From NCBI RefSeq assembly GCF_900078315.1, contig NZ_FKBS01000007.1, positions 271,440 to 335,439 of the forward strand: DNA of 64,000 bases, in the 5' to 3' direction. Below the pieces are notes generated by a model, which was not told where the DNA came from, ran no database searches, and worked only from the letters and a program-made list of their open reading frames with translations. The stretch is from Bordetella ansorpii (GTDB lineage Bacteria > Pseudomonadota > Gammaproteobacteria > Burkholderiales > Burkholderiaceae_B). The position numbers were made by a program, and so were the translations under genes. Positions 57,167-64,000 of the stretch are shown here, piece after piece. Positions within the stretch are counted from its first letter, which is position 1. Every line of letters starts with the position of its first letter.

Positions 57167-58981
57167 ATGTCTGACCCGCGCGCCCTGTCCGTACTGCAGC
57201 GCGTCTTCGGCTACGAATCCTTCCGCGGTGACCAGCAGGACATCGTCCAGCACGTCATCGACGGCGGCGATGCCCTGGTGCTGATGCCCACCGGCGGCGG
57301 CAAATCCCTCTGCTATCAGGTGCCCGCGCTGGTGCGCGAAGGCACCGGCGTGGTCGTGTCCCCGCTCATCGCGCTGATGCAGGACCAGGTCGACGCGCTG
57401 ACCGAGCTGGGCGTGCGCGCGGCCTTCCTGAATTCCACCCAGGAGTGGCGCGTGGCCCGCGAGGTCGAACAGGCCTTCCTGGCCGGCGAGCTCGACCTGC
57501 TGTACGTGGCGCCCGAGCGCCTGATGACCGACCGTTGCCTCGAACTGCTGGAACGCGGCCGTGTGGCCCTGTTCGCCATCGACGAGGCGCATTGCGTGTC
57601 GCAGTGGGGGCATGATTTCCGGCCGGAATACCTCGGGCTGTCGATGTTGCACGAGCGCTGGCCCGACGTGCCGCGCATCGCGTTGACGGCCACGGCCACC
57701 GCCGCCACGCGCGACGAGATCGCGCAGCGCCTGGCACTGGATACGGCCCGCCATTTCGTGGCCAGCTTCGACCGGCCGAACATCCGCTATCGCATCGTCG
57801 AGAAAAACGAAGTGCGGCGCCAGTTGCTGGACCTGATCCGCACCGAGCACGCGGGCGATTCGGGCGTCATCTACTGCCTGTCGCGCGCCCGCGTGGAAGA
57901 AACCGCCGAGTTCCTGTGCAACAACGGCGTCAATGCCTTGCCCTATCACGCGGGGCTGGGGGCGCAGGTGCGCGCGGCCAACCAGTCGCGCTTCCTGCGC
58001 GAGGACGGCATCGTCATGGTGGCCACCATCGCGTTCGGCATGGGTATCGACAAGCCCGACGTGCGCTTCGTGGCGCACATCGACCTGCCGAAATCGGTCG
58101 AGGGCTACTACCAGGAAACCGGCCGTGCCGGCCGCGACGGCCTGCCCGCGTCGGCCTGGCTGGCGTATGGCCTGCAGGACGTGGTGCAGCAGCGCCGCAT
58201 GATCGACGAATCGCCGGGCGACGAGGCCTATCGCCGCCGCCTGGGGCAGCAACTGGACGCCATGCTGGGCCTGTGCGAGACGGTCGAATGCCGCCGCGTG
58301 CGCCTGCTGGCCTACTTCGGCCAGACCATCACCGCCTGCGGCAACTGCGACGTCTGCCTGGATCCGCCCCAGGCCTGGGACGGCACGGTGGCCGCGCAGA
58401 AGGTGCTGTCGGCGGTCTACCGCCTGCAGCAGCGCGGCCAGCGCTATGGCGCGGGCCACATCATCGACATCCTGCGCGGCAAGAGCACCGAGCGCACGCG
58501 CCAGCACGATCACGAATCGCTGACCGTGTTCGGCATCGGGGCCGACCTGTCCGACCAGGCCTGGCGCGGCGTGCTGCGCCAGTTGCTGGCGCAGGGGCTG
58601 CTGATGGTGGACCACGAAGGCTACGGCACCCTGGCGCTGACGGAAGACAGCCGCACGGTGCTCAAGGGCGAGCGCCAGTTGATGCTGCGCCGCGAGCCGG
58701 AGAAGAAAGAGCGCTCGCGCGGCGCGCAGCGCGCCCGTGCCGAGGCGGTGGATCTGCCGCCCGAGGCCAAGCCGCTGTTCGATGCCCTGCGCGCCTGGCG
58801 CGGCGAAGTCGCCAAGAACCACGGCGTGCCGGCCTACGTGATCTTCCATGACGCCACGCTGCGCGAGATCGCCACCGCGAAACCCGAAACGCTGGAAGAC
58901 CTGGGGCACATCAGCGGGGTGGGCGCGCGCAAGCTGGATGCCTACGGCGAGGACATCCTGCGGCACGTGTCGCAGGGATGA
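57167..58981 (+). CDS. recQ: ATP-dependent DNA helicase RecQ
   Basis: 604-residue 3'-5' helicase. Motif [17 protein letters not shown], motif [21 protein letters not shown] (DEAH plus the RecQ-specific aromatic loop), VTATATAA region, motif [15 protein letters not shown]. The zinc-binding set includes CGNCDVC near residue 393. The RQC winged helix follows, and the HRDC domain (about 525-600) ends [12 protein letters not shown]. Complete. A 24-bp perfect palindrome lies 8 bp past the stop. No LexA box was found in its 80-bp upstream gap. Confidence 0.97.
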   Translation: MSDPRALSVLQRVFGYESFRGDQQDIVQHVIDGGDALVLMPTGGGKSLCYQVPALVREGTGVVVSPLIALMQDQVDALTELGVRAAFLNSTQEWRVAREVEQAFLAGELDLLYVAPERLMTDRCLELLERGRVALFAIDEAHCVSQWGHDFRPEYLGLSMLHERWPDVPRIALTATATAATRDEIAQRLALDTARHFVASFDRPNIRYRIVEKNEVRRQLLDLIRTEHAGDSGVIYCLSRARVEETAEFLCNNGVNALPYHAGLGAQVRAANQSRFLREDGIVMVATIAFGMGIDKPDVRFVAHIDLPKSVEGYYQETGRAGRDGLPASAWLAYGLQDVVQQRRMIDESPGDEAYRRRLGQQLDAMLGLCETVECRRVRLLAYFGQTITACGNCDVCLDPPQAWDGTVAAQKVLSAVYRLQQRGQRYGAGHIIDILRGKSTERTRQHDHESLTVFGIGADLSDQAWRGVLRQLLAQGLLMVDHEGYGTLALTEDSRTVLKGERQLMLRREPEKKERSRGAQRARAEAVDLPPEAKPLFDALRAWRGEVAKNHGVPAYVIFHDATLREIATAKPETLEDLGHISGVGARKLDAYGEDILRHVSQG

Positions 58982-58989
58982 TCCACGCA

Positions 58990-59013
58990 TGACGGGCGCC
59001 GCGGCGCCCGTCA
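58990..59013. terminator. 24-bp perfect palindrome between convergent recQ and EamA genes
   Basis: TGACGGGCGCCG followed by CGGCGCCCGTCA, completely self-complementary, 8 bp after the recQ stop and 15 bp from the EamA stop. Likely a bidirectional terminator of the hairpin type, without T-tracts. Confidence 0.65.
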
Positions 59014-59027
59014 CCGCTTTCGCCGAT

Positions 59028-59891
59028 TCAGCGCGGCATCATCACCACGATGGCGCCGAGCGCCAGCACCAGGCCCACCAGGTTCAGCGGGCTCAGGCGT
59101 TCGCGGAACACCAGCGCGCCCACCAGGGTGCCGACCGTGATCACGCCCATGTTCATCGACGCGAACACCAGCGCCGGATTGCCCGGCAGGCTCTGGTGCG
59201 CCTTGATGTAGGTGATGATGTTGCCGTAGTTGAACAGTCCCAGGACGACGCCCGCGCCCAGGCTGCGCCATTGCCACTGCACGCGGCGCGCCACCAGGTA
59301 CAGCGTGGTCACCAGGCCGGCCAGGATGAACACCACCAGCATCGTGCCCGGAAAGGCCGAGCCGGCGCGCGCCATCTGCTTGTACAGCACGTCGATCACG
59401 CCGTAGCCCACCATGACCGCCACCGGCCACAGCCAGGCGCCGCGCGTGGCGTCGGGATCGGCGGCCTCGTTGCGTGGCCGGCGCAGCAGGCAGGCCAGGG
59501 CGCCGAAGGCCAGCGCGATGCCCGCCAGCTTGTGGCCCGTCAGTTGTTCGCCGAACAAGGCGAAGGCGGCCAGCAGGGGGATGAACAGGGCCAGGCGCTG
59601 CGCGGCGTCGCTGCGCACGATGCCCGCGTGGCGCACCGATTGCGCCATCGCCATGAAGACGGAAGGCATCAGCACCGCCAGCGGCGCCAGCAGCATCCAG
59701 GCGCCGGGCGTGGACAGCGCCTGCACGGGCTGGGGCGACAGCGTCAGCCAGCACAGGATGGCCGCGATGCCGTAGTTGGCCGCGAAGGACTGGCGCACGT
59801 CGATGCCGTGGCGGCGGGCCAGTTTCAGCAGCACGGAAACCGTGACGCTGCACGTCACGCTGATGGCCAGCAACAGAAGGCCGGGGGTCAT
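59028..59891 (-). CDS. EamA/DMT-family membrane transporter
   Basis: 287 residues, ten TM segments in two EamA repeats: [20 protein letters not shown] at the start, [20 protein letters not shown] ending the first repeat, and [20 protein letters not shown] ending the second. Exports or exchanges small metabolites; substrate unknown. Start at the ATG overlapping the bioB stop (ATGA); an ATG six bases upstream is also possible. GGAGG lies 10 nt before the chosen ATG, within the end of bioB, so translation is coupled to bioB. Confidence 0.85.
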   Translation of the reverse strand: MTPGLLLLAISVTCSVTVSVLLKLARRHGIDVRQSFAANYGIAAILCWLTLSPQPVQALSTPGAWMLLAPLAVLMPSVFMAMAQSVRHAGIVRSDAAQRLALFIPLLAAFALFGEQLTGHKLAGIALAFGALACLLRRPRNEAADPDATRGAWLWPVAVMVGYGVIDVLYKQMARAGSAFPGTMLVVFILAGLVTTLYLVARRVQWQWRSLGAGVVLGLFNYGNIITYIKAHQSLPGNPALVFASMNMGVITVGTLVGALVFRERLSPLNLVGLVLALGAIVVMMPR

Positions 59892-60907
59892 AGGCATACA
59901 GCCTCCATGGGGGGAAGGGCATCGCCGGCACGCATGCCCAGGCGCGCCAGAAGGCGGCGGTCGGCGTCGGCCTGCGGGTTGGCGGCGGTCAGCAAGGTGT
60001 CGCCGTAGAAAATCGAGTTCGCGCCGGCCAGGAAGCATAGCGCCTGTTCGGCGTCCGCCAGCGACTCGCGGCCCGCCGACAGGCGCACCATGGCGCGCGG
60101 CATGGCGATGCGGGCCACCGCGATGGTCCGCACCAGTTCGAAGGGGTCGAGCGGTTCGGCATCGGCCAGCGGCGTTCCGGGCACGGCGATCAGGTTGTTG
60201 ATCGGTACCGATTCGGGATACGGGCGCAGGTCGGCCAGTTGGGCGATCAGCGCGGCGCGCTCGCGGCGCGATTCGCCCATGCCGATGATGCCGCCGCAGC
60301 ACACCGACAGTCCGGCGCCGCGTACGCGCTGCAGCGTGTCCAGGCGGTCCTGGTAGGTACGGGTCGAGATGATGTCGCCGTAGAAGGCCGGCGACGTGTC
60401 CAGGTTGTGGTTGTAGTAGTCCAGCCCGGCGTCCTTCAATTGCTCGGCCTGGCCATCGCGCAGCATGCCCAACGTCACGCAGGTTTCCAGGCCCAGCGCC
60501 TTCACCGCCGCCACCATCTGGGCGACGGCTTCCAGTTGATGCGGCTTGGGGCTGCGCCAGGCCGCGCCCATGCAGAAGCGGCGCGCGCCGCTGTCGCGGG
60601 CCGCGCGGGCGGCCTGCAGCACGTCTTCCAGCGGCAGCAGAGCCTGCGAGGTCACGCCGGTGTCGTAGCGGGCCGCTTGCGGGCAATAGCCGCAGTCCTC
60701 CGGACAGCCGCCGGTCTTGATCGACAGCAGCGTGGAGAGCTGCACCGTGTCGGCGGCGAAATGCTTGCGATGCACCGATTGCGCGCGGTGCAGCAGGTCG
60801 GGCAGCGGCAGGTCGTACAGCGTCATCAAGTCGTCGACTTGCCAGGCGGCGTCCGCCGAGAGGGCGGATGGCTGGCGCGCGGGGGCAGCCACGGGCTGGG
60901 TGTGCAT
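59888..60907 (-). CDS. bioB: Biotin synthase
   Basis: Radical-SAM enzyme inserting sulfur into dethiobiotin. 339 residues starting [14 protein letters not shown]. The CxxxCxxC cluster is in [12 protein letters not shown] near residues 72-80. [28 protein letters not shown] and [16 protein letters not shown] are all conserved, as are AVPGTPL and the Arg of VRLSAGRE that binds the [2Fe-2S] cluster. AAGGAG stands 6 nt before the ATG. The bioA/F/D genes are not adjacent; instead an EamA transporter gene overlaps its 3' end. The frame is open upstream but the family start is at 60907. Confidence 0.97.
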   Translation of the reverse strand: MHTQPVAAPARQPSALSADAAWQVDDLMTLYDLPLPDLLHRAQSVHRKHFAADTVQLSTLLSIKTGGCPEDCGYCPQAARYDTGVTSQALLPLEDVLQAARAARDSGARRFCMGAAWRSPKPHQLEAVAQMVAAVKALGLETCVTLGMLRDGQAEQLKDAGLDYYNHNLDTSPAFYGDIISTRTYQDRLDTLQRVRGAGLSVCCGGIIGMGESRRERAALIAQLADLRPYPESVPINNLIAVPGTPLADAEPLDPFELVRTIAVARIAMPRAMVRLSAGRESLADAEQALCFLAGANSIFYGDTLLTAANPQADADRRLLARLGMRAGDALPPMEAVCL

Positions 60908-61359
60908 GGGGGCTCCTTCTTCACGGCCGAGGCGGGGGCCAGCGGCTGGCGCATCGTAAGAAGGGTGGGGCGAGAAAGGCAATTCCGTCAAAAATCGCGA
61001 AATTGGCGTTATTTTGGCTGATGTTAAAAGAGGTAGCCTGAAAATTGCGTGCTGGTTGCTGGTAACGCGCAGGCATCTTGCGGACCGACCAGGCGTCTTA
61101 ATTGTTGTATCTGAAAGTAAATTTAAGATGCGCCTTGTGCCCGAGGCCTGGAAGAGCGGCGTTTCGCCAAGCGGGCCTTGTCTTTCAGAGATCCGGCCTG
61201 CCGCGAATGCAAGCCGGTCACGGTCGCCATGCCGCGGGGGCCGCCAGACCGTCCGTCCAAAAGTTCGCCCGCCACGCCTGGCGGCCATTTCTGGCCACCC
61301 GGCAGGCGGGCGTATCGGACACCGAGGCTCAGCCTTTTACAGGCCGAGCGGCGTGCCTA
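60908..61359. other. 452-bp intergenic region upstream of bioB
   Basis: No convincing gene on either strand. It holds the bioB leader with AAGGAG next to the start, an AT-richer stretch at about 60980-61130 where the bioB promoter probably lies, an imperfect repeat TCTTAA...TTAAGA (61096-61128), and the terminator of the 5'-nucleotidase gene at its right end. I searched by eye for a BirA-type operator (TTGTAAACC/GGTTTACA) and found none. Confidence 0.55.
61258..61312 (-). terminator. Branched GC hairpin terminator after the 5'-nucleotidase gene
   Basis: CGCCCGCC (61266-61273) pairs with GGCGGGCG (61305-61312), enclosing GGCCA-TTTC-TGGCC. On the minus strand it is followed by AACTTTTGG, about 50 bp past the 5'-nucleotidase stop. 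Confidence 0.5.
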
Positions 61360-63339
61360 TCAGGGGTTGAACGACTTCGTGCTGTACAGCGCGCCGTCCA
61401 CGCGCTCGATCACCGGCAGGTTCGTCGACGAATCGACGGTCTGGCGATCGATGTAGGTCTGGAAGGCGTCAGCGTCGAGCACGCCGATGTCTTCGCGGCG
61501 CTCGGCCGGGATCGTGGCCAGGACCTTGTAGCCGTCGCCACCCTGGGCCGCGAAGCTCAGCGTGAACAGCTTGTAGGTCTTGGCAGGGTCGATGGCTTCC
61601 CACACGCCGGTGTCGCGGTTGCGCACTTCCAGGTTGCTGGCGCGGCTGCCGTAGGCTTGGGCGTAGTTCACGTCGAAGCGCAGGCCGCCCGTGTAGGGGT
61701 AGGGGCCGGTCGAGCCGCCCGTGCCGAACACGGCGTTCAGGCCATCTTCCACCATGGTCTTGACCTCGGCGCCGGTCAGCTCCAGGCGCCACAGCATGTT
61801 GCTGAAGGGCAGGACGGTCAGCACGTCGGCAGCCGTCACGCGGCCCGTGACGGTGTCGATGGGCAGGGCCACGCGCACGCCGCCGCCGTTCTGCAGCGAG
61901 ATGTCGGCGCCACCGTAGTCGCTGTTGGCGATTTCCAGGAAGGCCTGAGCGACATACTGCTGGATGTCGCCGCCGCGCAGGGCGACGTTGCCTTCGGTGT
62001 TGCAAGTGTCGCTGCTGTTGCTGACGTCGGCGATGGCGGGGTTGGGCGGCGTGCCGGGAACGCGGCGACGGCACAGTTCCTGCATCGTGATGGCGACTTC
62101 CTTGGCGCGGAACTCATCCACGAAGGCCTTGAAGGGCTTCAGCAGTTCGGCGGCGGCGGTGTCGGGGTGCGTGATGCGCAGGAAGCCGCTGGCGGCGATG
62201 TCGTCACGCATGGCGCGCAGATCGGCCGCGCTGGGCGTGGCACCGCTGACGCTGATGTTCTCGTCGATCAGCACGTGAGGCGTACCGCCGCAGTTGGTGA
62301 CCTTGCCGTCCTTGTCGAACGAGACGTTCAGTTCGCCCACGACCTGCGAGTATTCCCAGGCGTGCACCAGGCACACGGGGCTGCCGTCCTTGTCGGCCAA
62401 CTGCTCGGCATACTTGCCGGCGGGGGTGCCCACGCCGTAGTCGGTCAGCGAGTCCGGGCCCAGCAGGGTGTGCGAGTCGCCACCGACCACGACGTCCACG
62501 CCGCTCAGGTTGGCCAGCACCTGCTTGTCGTACTCGTAGCCGATGTGGCTCATGACGACGATCTTGTTGATGCCCTGTGCCTTCAGTTCGTCGATCGAAC
62601 GCTGCGCGGCAACGGTTTCGTCTTCGAACGTGGTGTCGGCGTCGGGGCTGGACGAGTTCTTGGTCTTGGTGGCGATCGTCAGGCCGACGATACCGATCTT
62701 CTGGTCGCTGCGCTCGACGATGGTGTACGGGTTGACGTAGCCCGGGGCGCGCGACGGGTTCAGTTGGGAGTTCTCGCCGAAGTGCACGTTGGCGCTGATA
62801 ACCGGGGTCTGGCAATCGCCGGCGTGCAGGCGGTCGATGAAGCCCTTGAGTTCGGTGTCGCCCTTGTCGAATTCGTGGTTGCCCAGCGTGAAGGCGTCGA
62901 AGCACACGGTGTTCATCATCGTGGCATCGGCTTCGCCCAGCGCGCCGGCGCGGTTGTAATACAGCGTGCCGGTCAGGGCGTCGCCAGCGTGCAGCTTCAG
63001 CACGTTGCTCTTGCCAACGGACAGCTCTTTCATGGCCGCGGTGACGCGCGGGAAGCCGGCGGCCTCGACGCTGACCGCCGTGCGGGTGCCGGCGGCATTC
63101 TTCAGGTTCAGCGTACGGTTCTTGGCATCCAGGTTCGAATGGTGATCGTCGATGTGCAGGATGGTCAGGTCCATCGGCTCGCCAGCGACCGGCGGCGTGG
63201 TGGCCTGGTCGTCGTCGTGGTCGCTGCCGCCGCAAGCGGCGACCAGACCTGCGGCGGCCAGGGCCGCGGCGATGACTTTCAGACGATGGTTCCAACGGGA
63301 CTCGGACCCGTTGCGGCCAAAGGACGGCTCAGCGTGCAT
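61360..63339 (-). CDS. Lipoprotein bifunctional metallophosphatase / 5'-nucleotidase (UshA family)
   Basis: 659 residues. An N-terminal signal with lipobox VAAC (about residues 33-36), then a short acidic GGSDHDDD segment. Calcineurin-like phosphoesterase domain (about 55-370): DLTILHIDDHHSNLD, GDALTGTLYY, FTLGNHEFDKGDTEL, MSHIGYEYD and GGDSHTLLG give the dinuclear metal ligands. The C-terminal substrate-binding domain includes NSDYGGADISLQNGGGVRVA, FSNMLWRLELTGAEVKTMVE and TLSFAAQGGDGY. It hydrolyses extracellular nucleotides. GAGGAGAGAG before the ATG is a strong ribosome site. Confidence 0.92.
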   Translation of the reverse strand: MHAEPSFGRNGSESRWNHRLKVIAAALAAAGLVAACGGSDHDDDQATTPPVAGEPMDLTILHIDDHHSNLDAKNRTLNLKNAAGTRTAVSVEAAGFPRVTAAMKELSVGKSNVLKLHAGDALTGTLYYNRAGALGEADATMMNTVCFDAFTLGNHEFDKGDTELKGFIDRLHAGDCQTPVISANVHFGENSQLNPSRAPGYVNPYTIVERSDQKIGIVGLTIATKTKNSSSPDADTTFEDETVAAQRSIDELKAQGINKIVVMSHIGYEYDKQVLANLSGVDVVVGGDSHTLLGPDSLTDYGVGTPAGKYAEQLADKDGSPVCLVHAWEYSQVVGELNVSFDKDGKVTNCGGTPHVLIDENISVSGATPSAADLRAMRDDIAASGFLRITHPDTAAAELLKPFKAFVDEFRAKEVAITMQELCRRRVPGTPPNPAIADVSNSSDTCNTEGNVALRGGDIQQYVAQAFLEIANSDYGGADISLQNGGGVRVALPIDTVTGRVTAADVLTVLPFSNMLWRLELTGAEVKTMVEDGLNAVFGTGGSTGPYPYTGGLRFDVNYAQAYGSRASNLEVRNRDTGVWEAIDPAKTYKLFTLSFAAQGGDGYKVLATIPAERREDIGVLDADAFQTYIDRQTVDSSTNLPVIERVDGALYSTKSFNP

Positions 63340-63427
63340 GACTCTCTCCTCGATACAAAAAGAGGCGTCATGGTTGCCTGGGGTAATGACGTAGCTGTTA
63401 CGCAGCTGAATGAAAAAGGGTTTCTGT

Positions 63428-63442
63428 CGTTTCCCTGAAACG
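63428..63442. promoter_or_regulatory. CGTTTC-CCT-GAAACG palindrome upstream of 5'-nucleotidase
   Basis: Perfect 6+3+6 inverted repeat about 90 bp upstream of the 5'-nucleotidase start. The overlapping direct repeat CTGTCGT...CTGAAAC has the 11-bp period of a Pho box, but only its first half matches well and it points away from the gene. The palindrome reading is better supported. Confidence 0.35.
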
Positions 63443-63594
63443 GTGTGTATTAATGTGTCGGCCAGTCATGCTGACGTAATTTGAATATGAGGGACGCAAT
63501 GTTCCTTCTGCTCACATCGGTCATGGATCGTGACCGCGCGCCGCCGGCAACAGGCCTACCATTGGATCACCACGTTAAAAAACCGGAGACCACG

Positions 63595-63864
63595 ATGGCC
63601 CAGAAAGAAGAACGTACCGCCGATGAGATCCGCCTGTATGTCCAGCAGGCGGTGGATGGGCTGACCTCGCCCGCGGGCGACGTGAAGATCGTCATCCCGC
63701 CGCCGCAACTGCTGCGGGACGACCAGGGCGCCGGCAACTGGAACATGCCGCCCTATGCCGGCGACAAGACGTATGCCGAGGTGGTCGCGCGCGTCGTGAG
63801 CGAGGCGCAGGCCAAGTACCGGTTGAGGGTGGTGGTGGCGGAGGATGACGACGACGAGGACTGA
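63595..63864 (+). CDS. Small acidic protein of unknown function, 89 residues
   Basis: Starts MAQKEERTADEIRLYVQQAV after CCGGAG; an upstream extension to 63481 is open but lacks a ribosome site. Mid-region VKIVIPPPQLLRDDQGAGNW and MPPYAGDKTYAEVVARVVSE suggest one small alpha/beta unit. It ends in a run of Asp/Glu (AEDDDDED). No signal peptide. I do not recognise the family. Located between the 5'-nucleotidase promoter and the tRNA-Asp terminator. Confidence 0.7.
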   Translation: MAQKEERTADEIRLYVQQAVDGLTSPAGDVKIVIPPPQLLRDDQGAGNWNMPPYAGDKTYAEVVARVVSEAQAKYRLRVVVAEDDDDED

Positions 63865-63894
63865 CGTCGCCGCGCCGGCTGCGGCAGGCGGAAA

Positions 63895-63940
63895 TGAAAA
63901 AGGGTTGGCTCGATCTGCATCGAACCAACCCTTTGAATTT
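63895..63940 (-). terminator. Rho-independent terminator of tRNA-Asp
   Basis: AAAGGGTTGG and CCAACCCTTT, with inner TCGAT/ATCGA, form a long stem just past the tRNA CCA end. On the minus strand CCTTTTTC follows; on the plus strand the stem is followed by GAATTTT, so it may also serve the small acidic gene. Confidence 0.85.
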
Positions 63941-64000
63941 TGGCGGAGCGGACGGGGCTCGAACCCGCGACCCCCGGCGTGACAGGCCGGTATTCTAACC
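63941..64000 (-). tRNA. tRNA-Asp (GUC), 3' part; 5' end beyond window
   Basis: The complement reads from the D-arm region (GGTTAGAATACCGG) through anticodon loop CTGTCAC (GTC), the variable loop, the T-loop GGGTTCGAGCCCC and the acceptor end CGCTCCG with encoded CCA at 63941-63943. About 60 of 77 nt are present. Confidence 0.95.

Noticed and set aside
60980..61130. A BirA-type biotin operator upstream of bioB
   Set aside because: No TTGTAAACC/GGTTTACA-like arms were found; the AT-rich patch is only a promoter candidate.
61102..63438. A 778-codon plus-strand frame antisense to the 5'-nucleotidase
   Set aside because: Same GC-bias artefact; no ribosome site or recognisable motif.
63395..63441. 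Pho box proper
   Set aside because: The 11-bp period is right but the half sites match CTGTCAT poorly apart from CTGTCGT, and the orientation is away from the 5'-nucleotidase. Kept only as a weak idea in a finding.

Overview
The window looks like a chromosomal segment of a beta-proteobacterium of the Alcaligenaceae, in the Bordetella/Achromobacter neighbourhood. This rests on the very high GC with strong G/C third-position bias, the gene set (glnS-minCDE, purU, pdxH, bioB, recQ, ettA, macAB, a double-length uvrA) and several TonB/siderophore loci. The genus is an inference and was not tested by any search. There is no phage, integrase, transposase or CRISPR array. The window ends inside a tRNA-Asp gene.

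Layout. 1-2.7 kb: end of a sulfonate-type ABC uptake operon (binding protein plus amidohydrolase) with a palindromic operator candidate upstream. 2.7-6.8 kb: a PHB-depolymerase-type esterase, divergent from a glucose 1-dehydrogenase and a GH15 glycoside hydrolase. 6.8-12 kb: a minus-strand run of MFS transporter, gamma-glutamylcyclotransferase, pdxH, flavin reductase, FAD oxidoreductase and purU. 12.3-17.9 kb: a macA-macB-outer-membrane-factor tripartite efflux operon, then tcdA. 18-22.4 kb: an iron operon (TonB receptor, binding protein, DUF2218-siderophore-interacting protein) under a good Fur-box candidate. 22.6-26.4 kb: a TetR regulator, a quinone oxidoreductase, and pabC and pabB separated by a terminator.

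26.5-34.1 kb: a 1,934-residue tandem UvrA with a LexA box in its promoter, divergent from an eda-kdgK pair (lower Entner-Doudoroff/ketodeoxygluconate branch). 34.3 kb: a tiny, very basic 42-residue protein gene. 34.6-39.4 kb: a second siderophore locus with an FpvA/FhuE-like receptor, a reductase with an unusual N-terminal domain, an unknown 133-residue protein and an FCD-type GntR regulator. 39.5-43.9 kb: DUF2239 and DUF1330-like genes, a LysR regulator, a GT2 glycosyltransferase, an M23 peptidase and an acidic unknown protein. 44-50.7 kb: ettA, an isochorismatase-family hydrolase, a glycine-zipper lipoprotein and the glnS-minC-minD-minE run.

50.9-53.4 kb: a two-gene cydAB-like operon whose subunit I keeps the cytochrome bd membrane scaffold but, in a hand alignment, lacks every known haem ligand. 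This is the most unusual item in the window. 53.5-55.6 kb: an OmpR-type response regulator and its histidine kinase. 55.7-57.1 kb: an orphan lipoprotein with a chaperone-usher-like beta-barrel segment. 57.2-61 kb: recQ convergent with an EamA transporter gene that is coupled to bioB. 61.4-63.3 kb: a lipoprotein 5'-nucleotidase. 63.6-64 kb: a small acidic protein and the 3' part of tRNA-Asp with its terminator.

Regulation visible in the DNA: one LexA box, one Fur box, several perfect short palindromes in promoter regions, and clear hairpin terminators at several convergent or operon ends. Protein functions are read from motifs and remembered family sequences; no database search was run.
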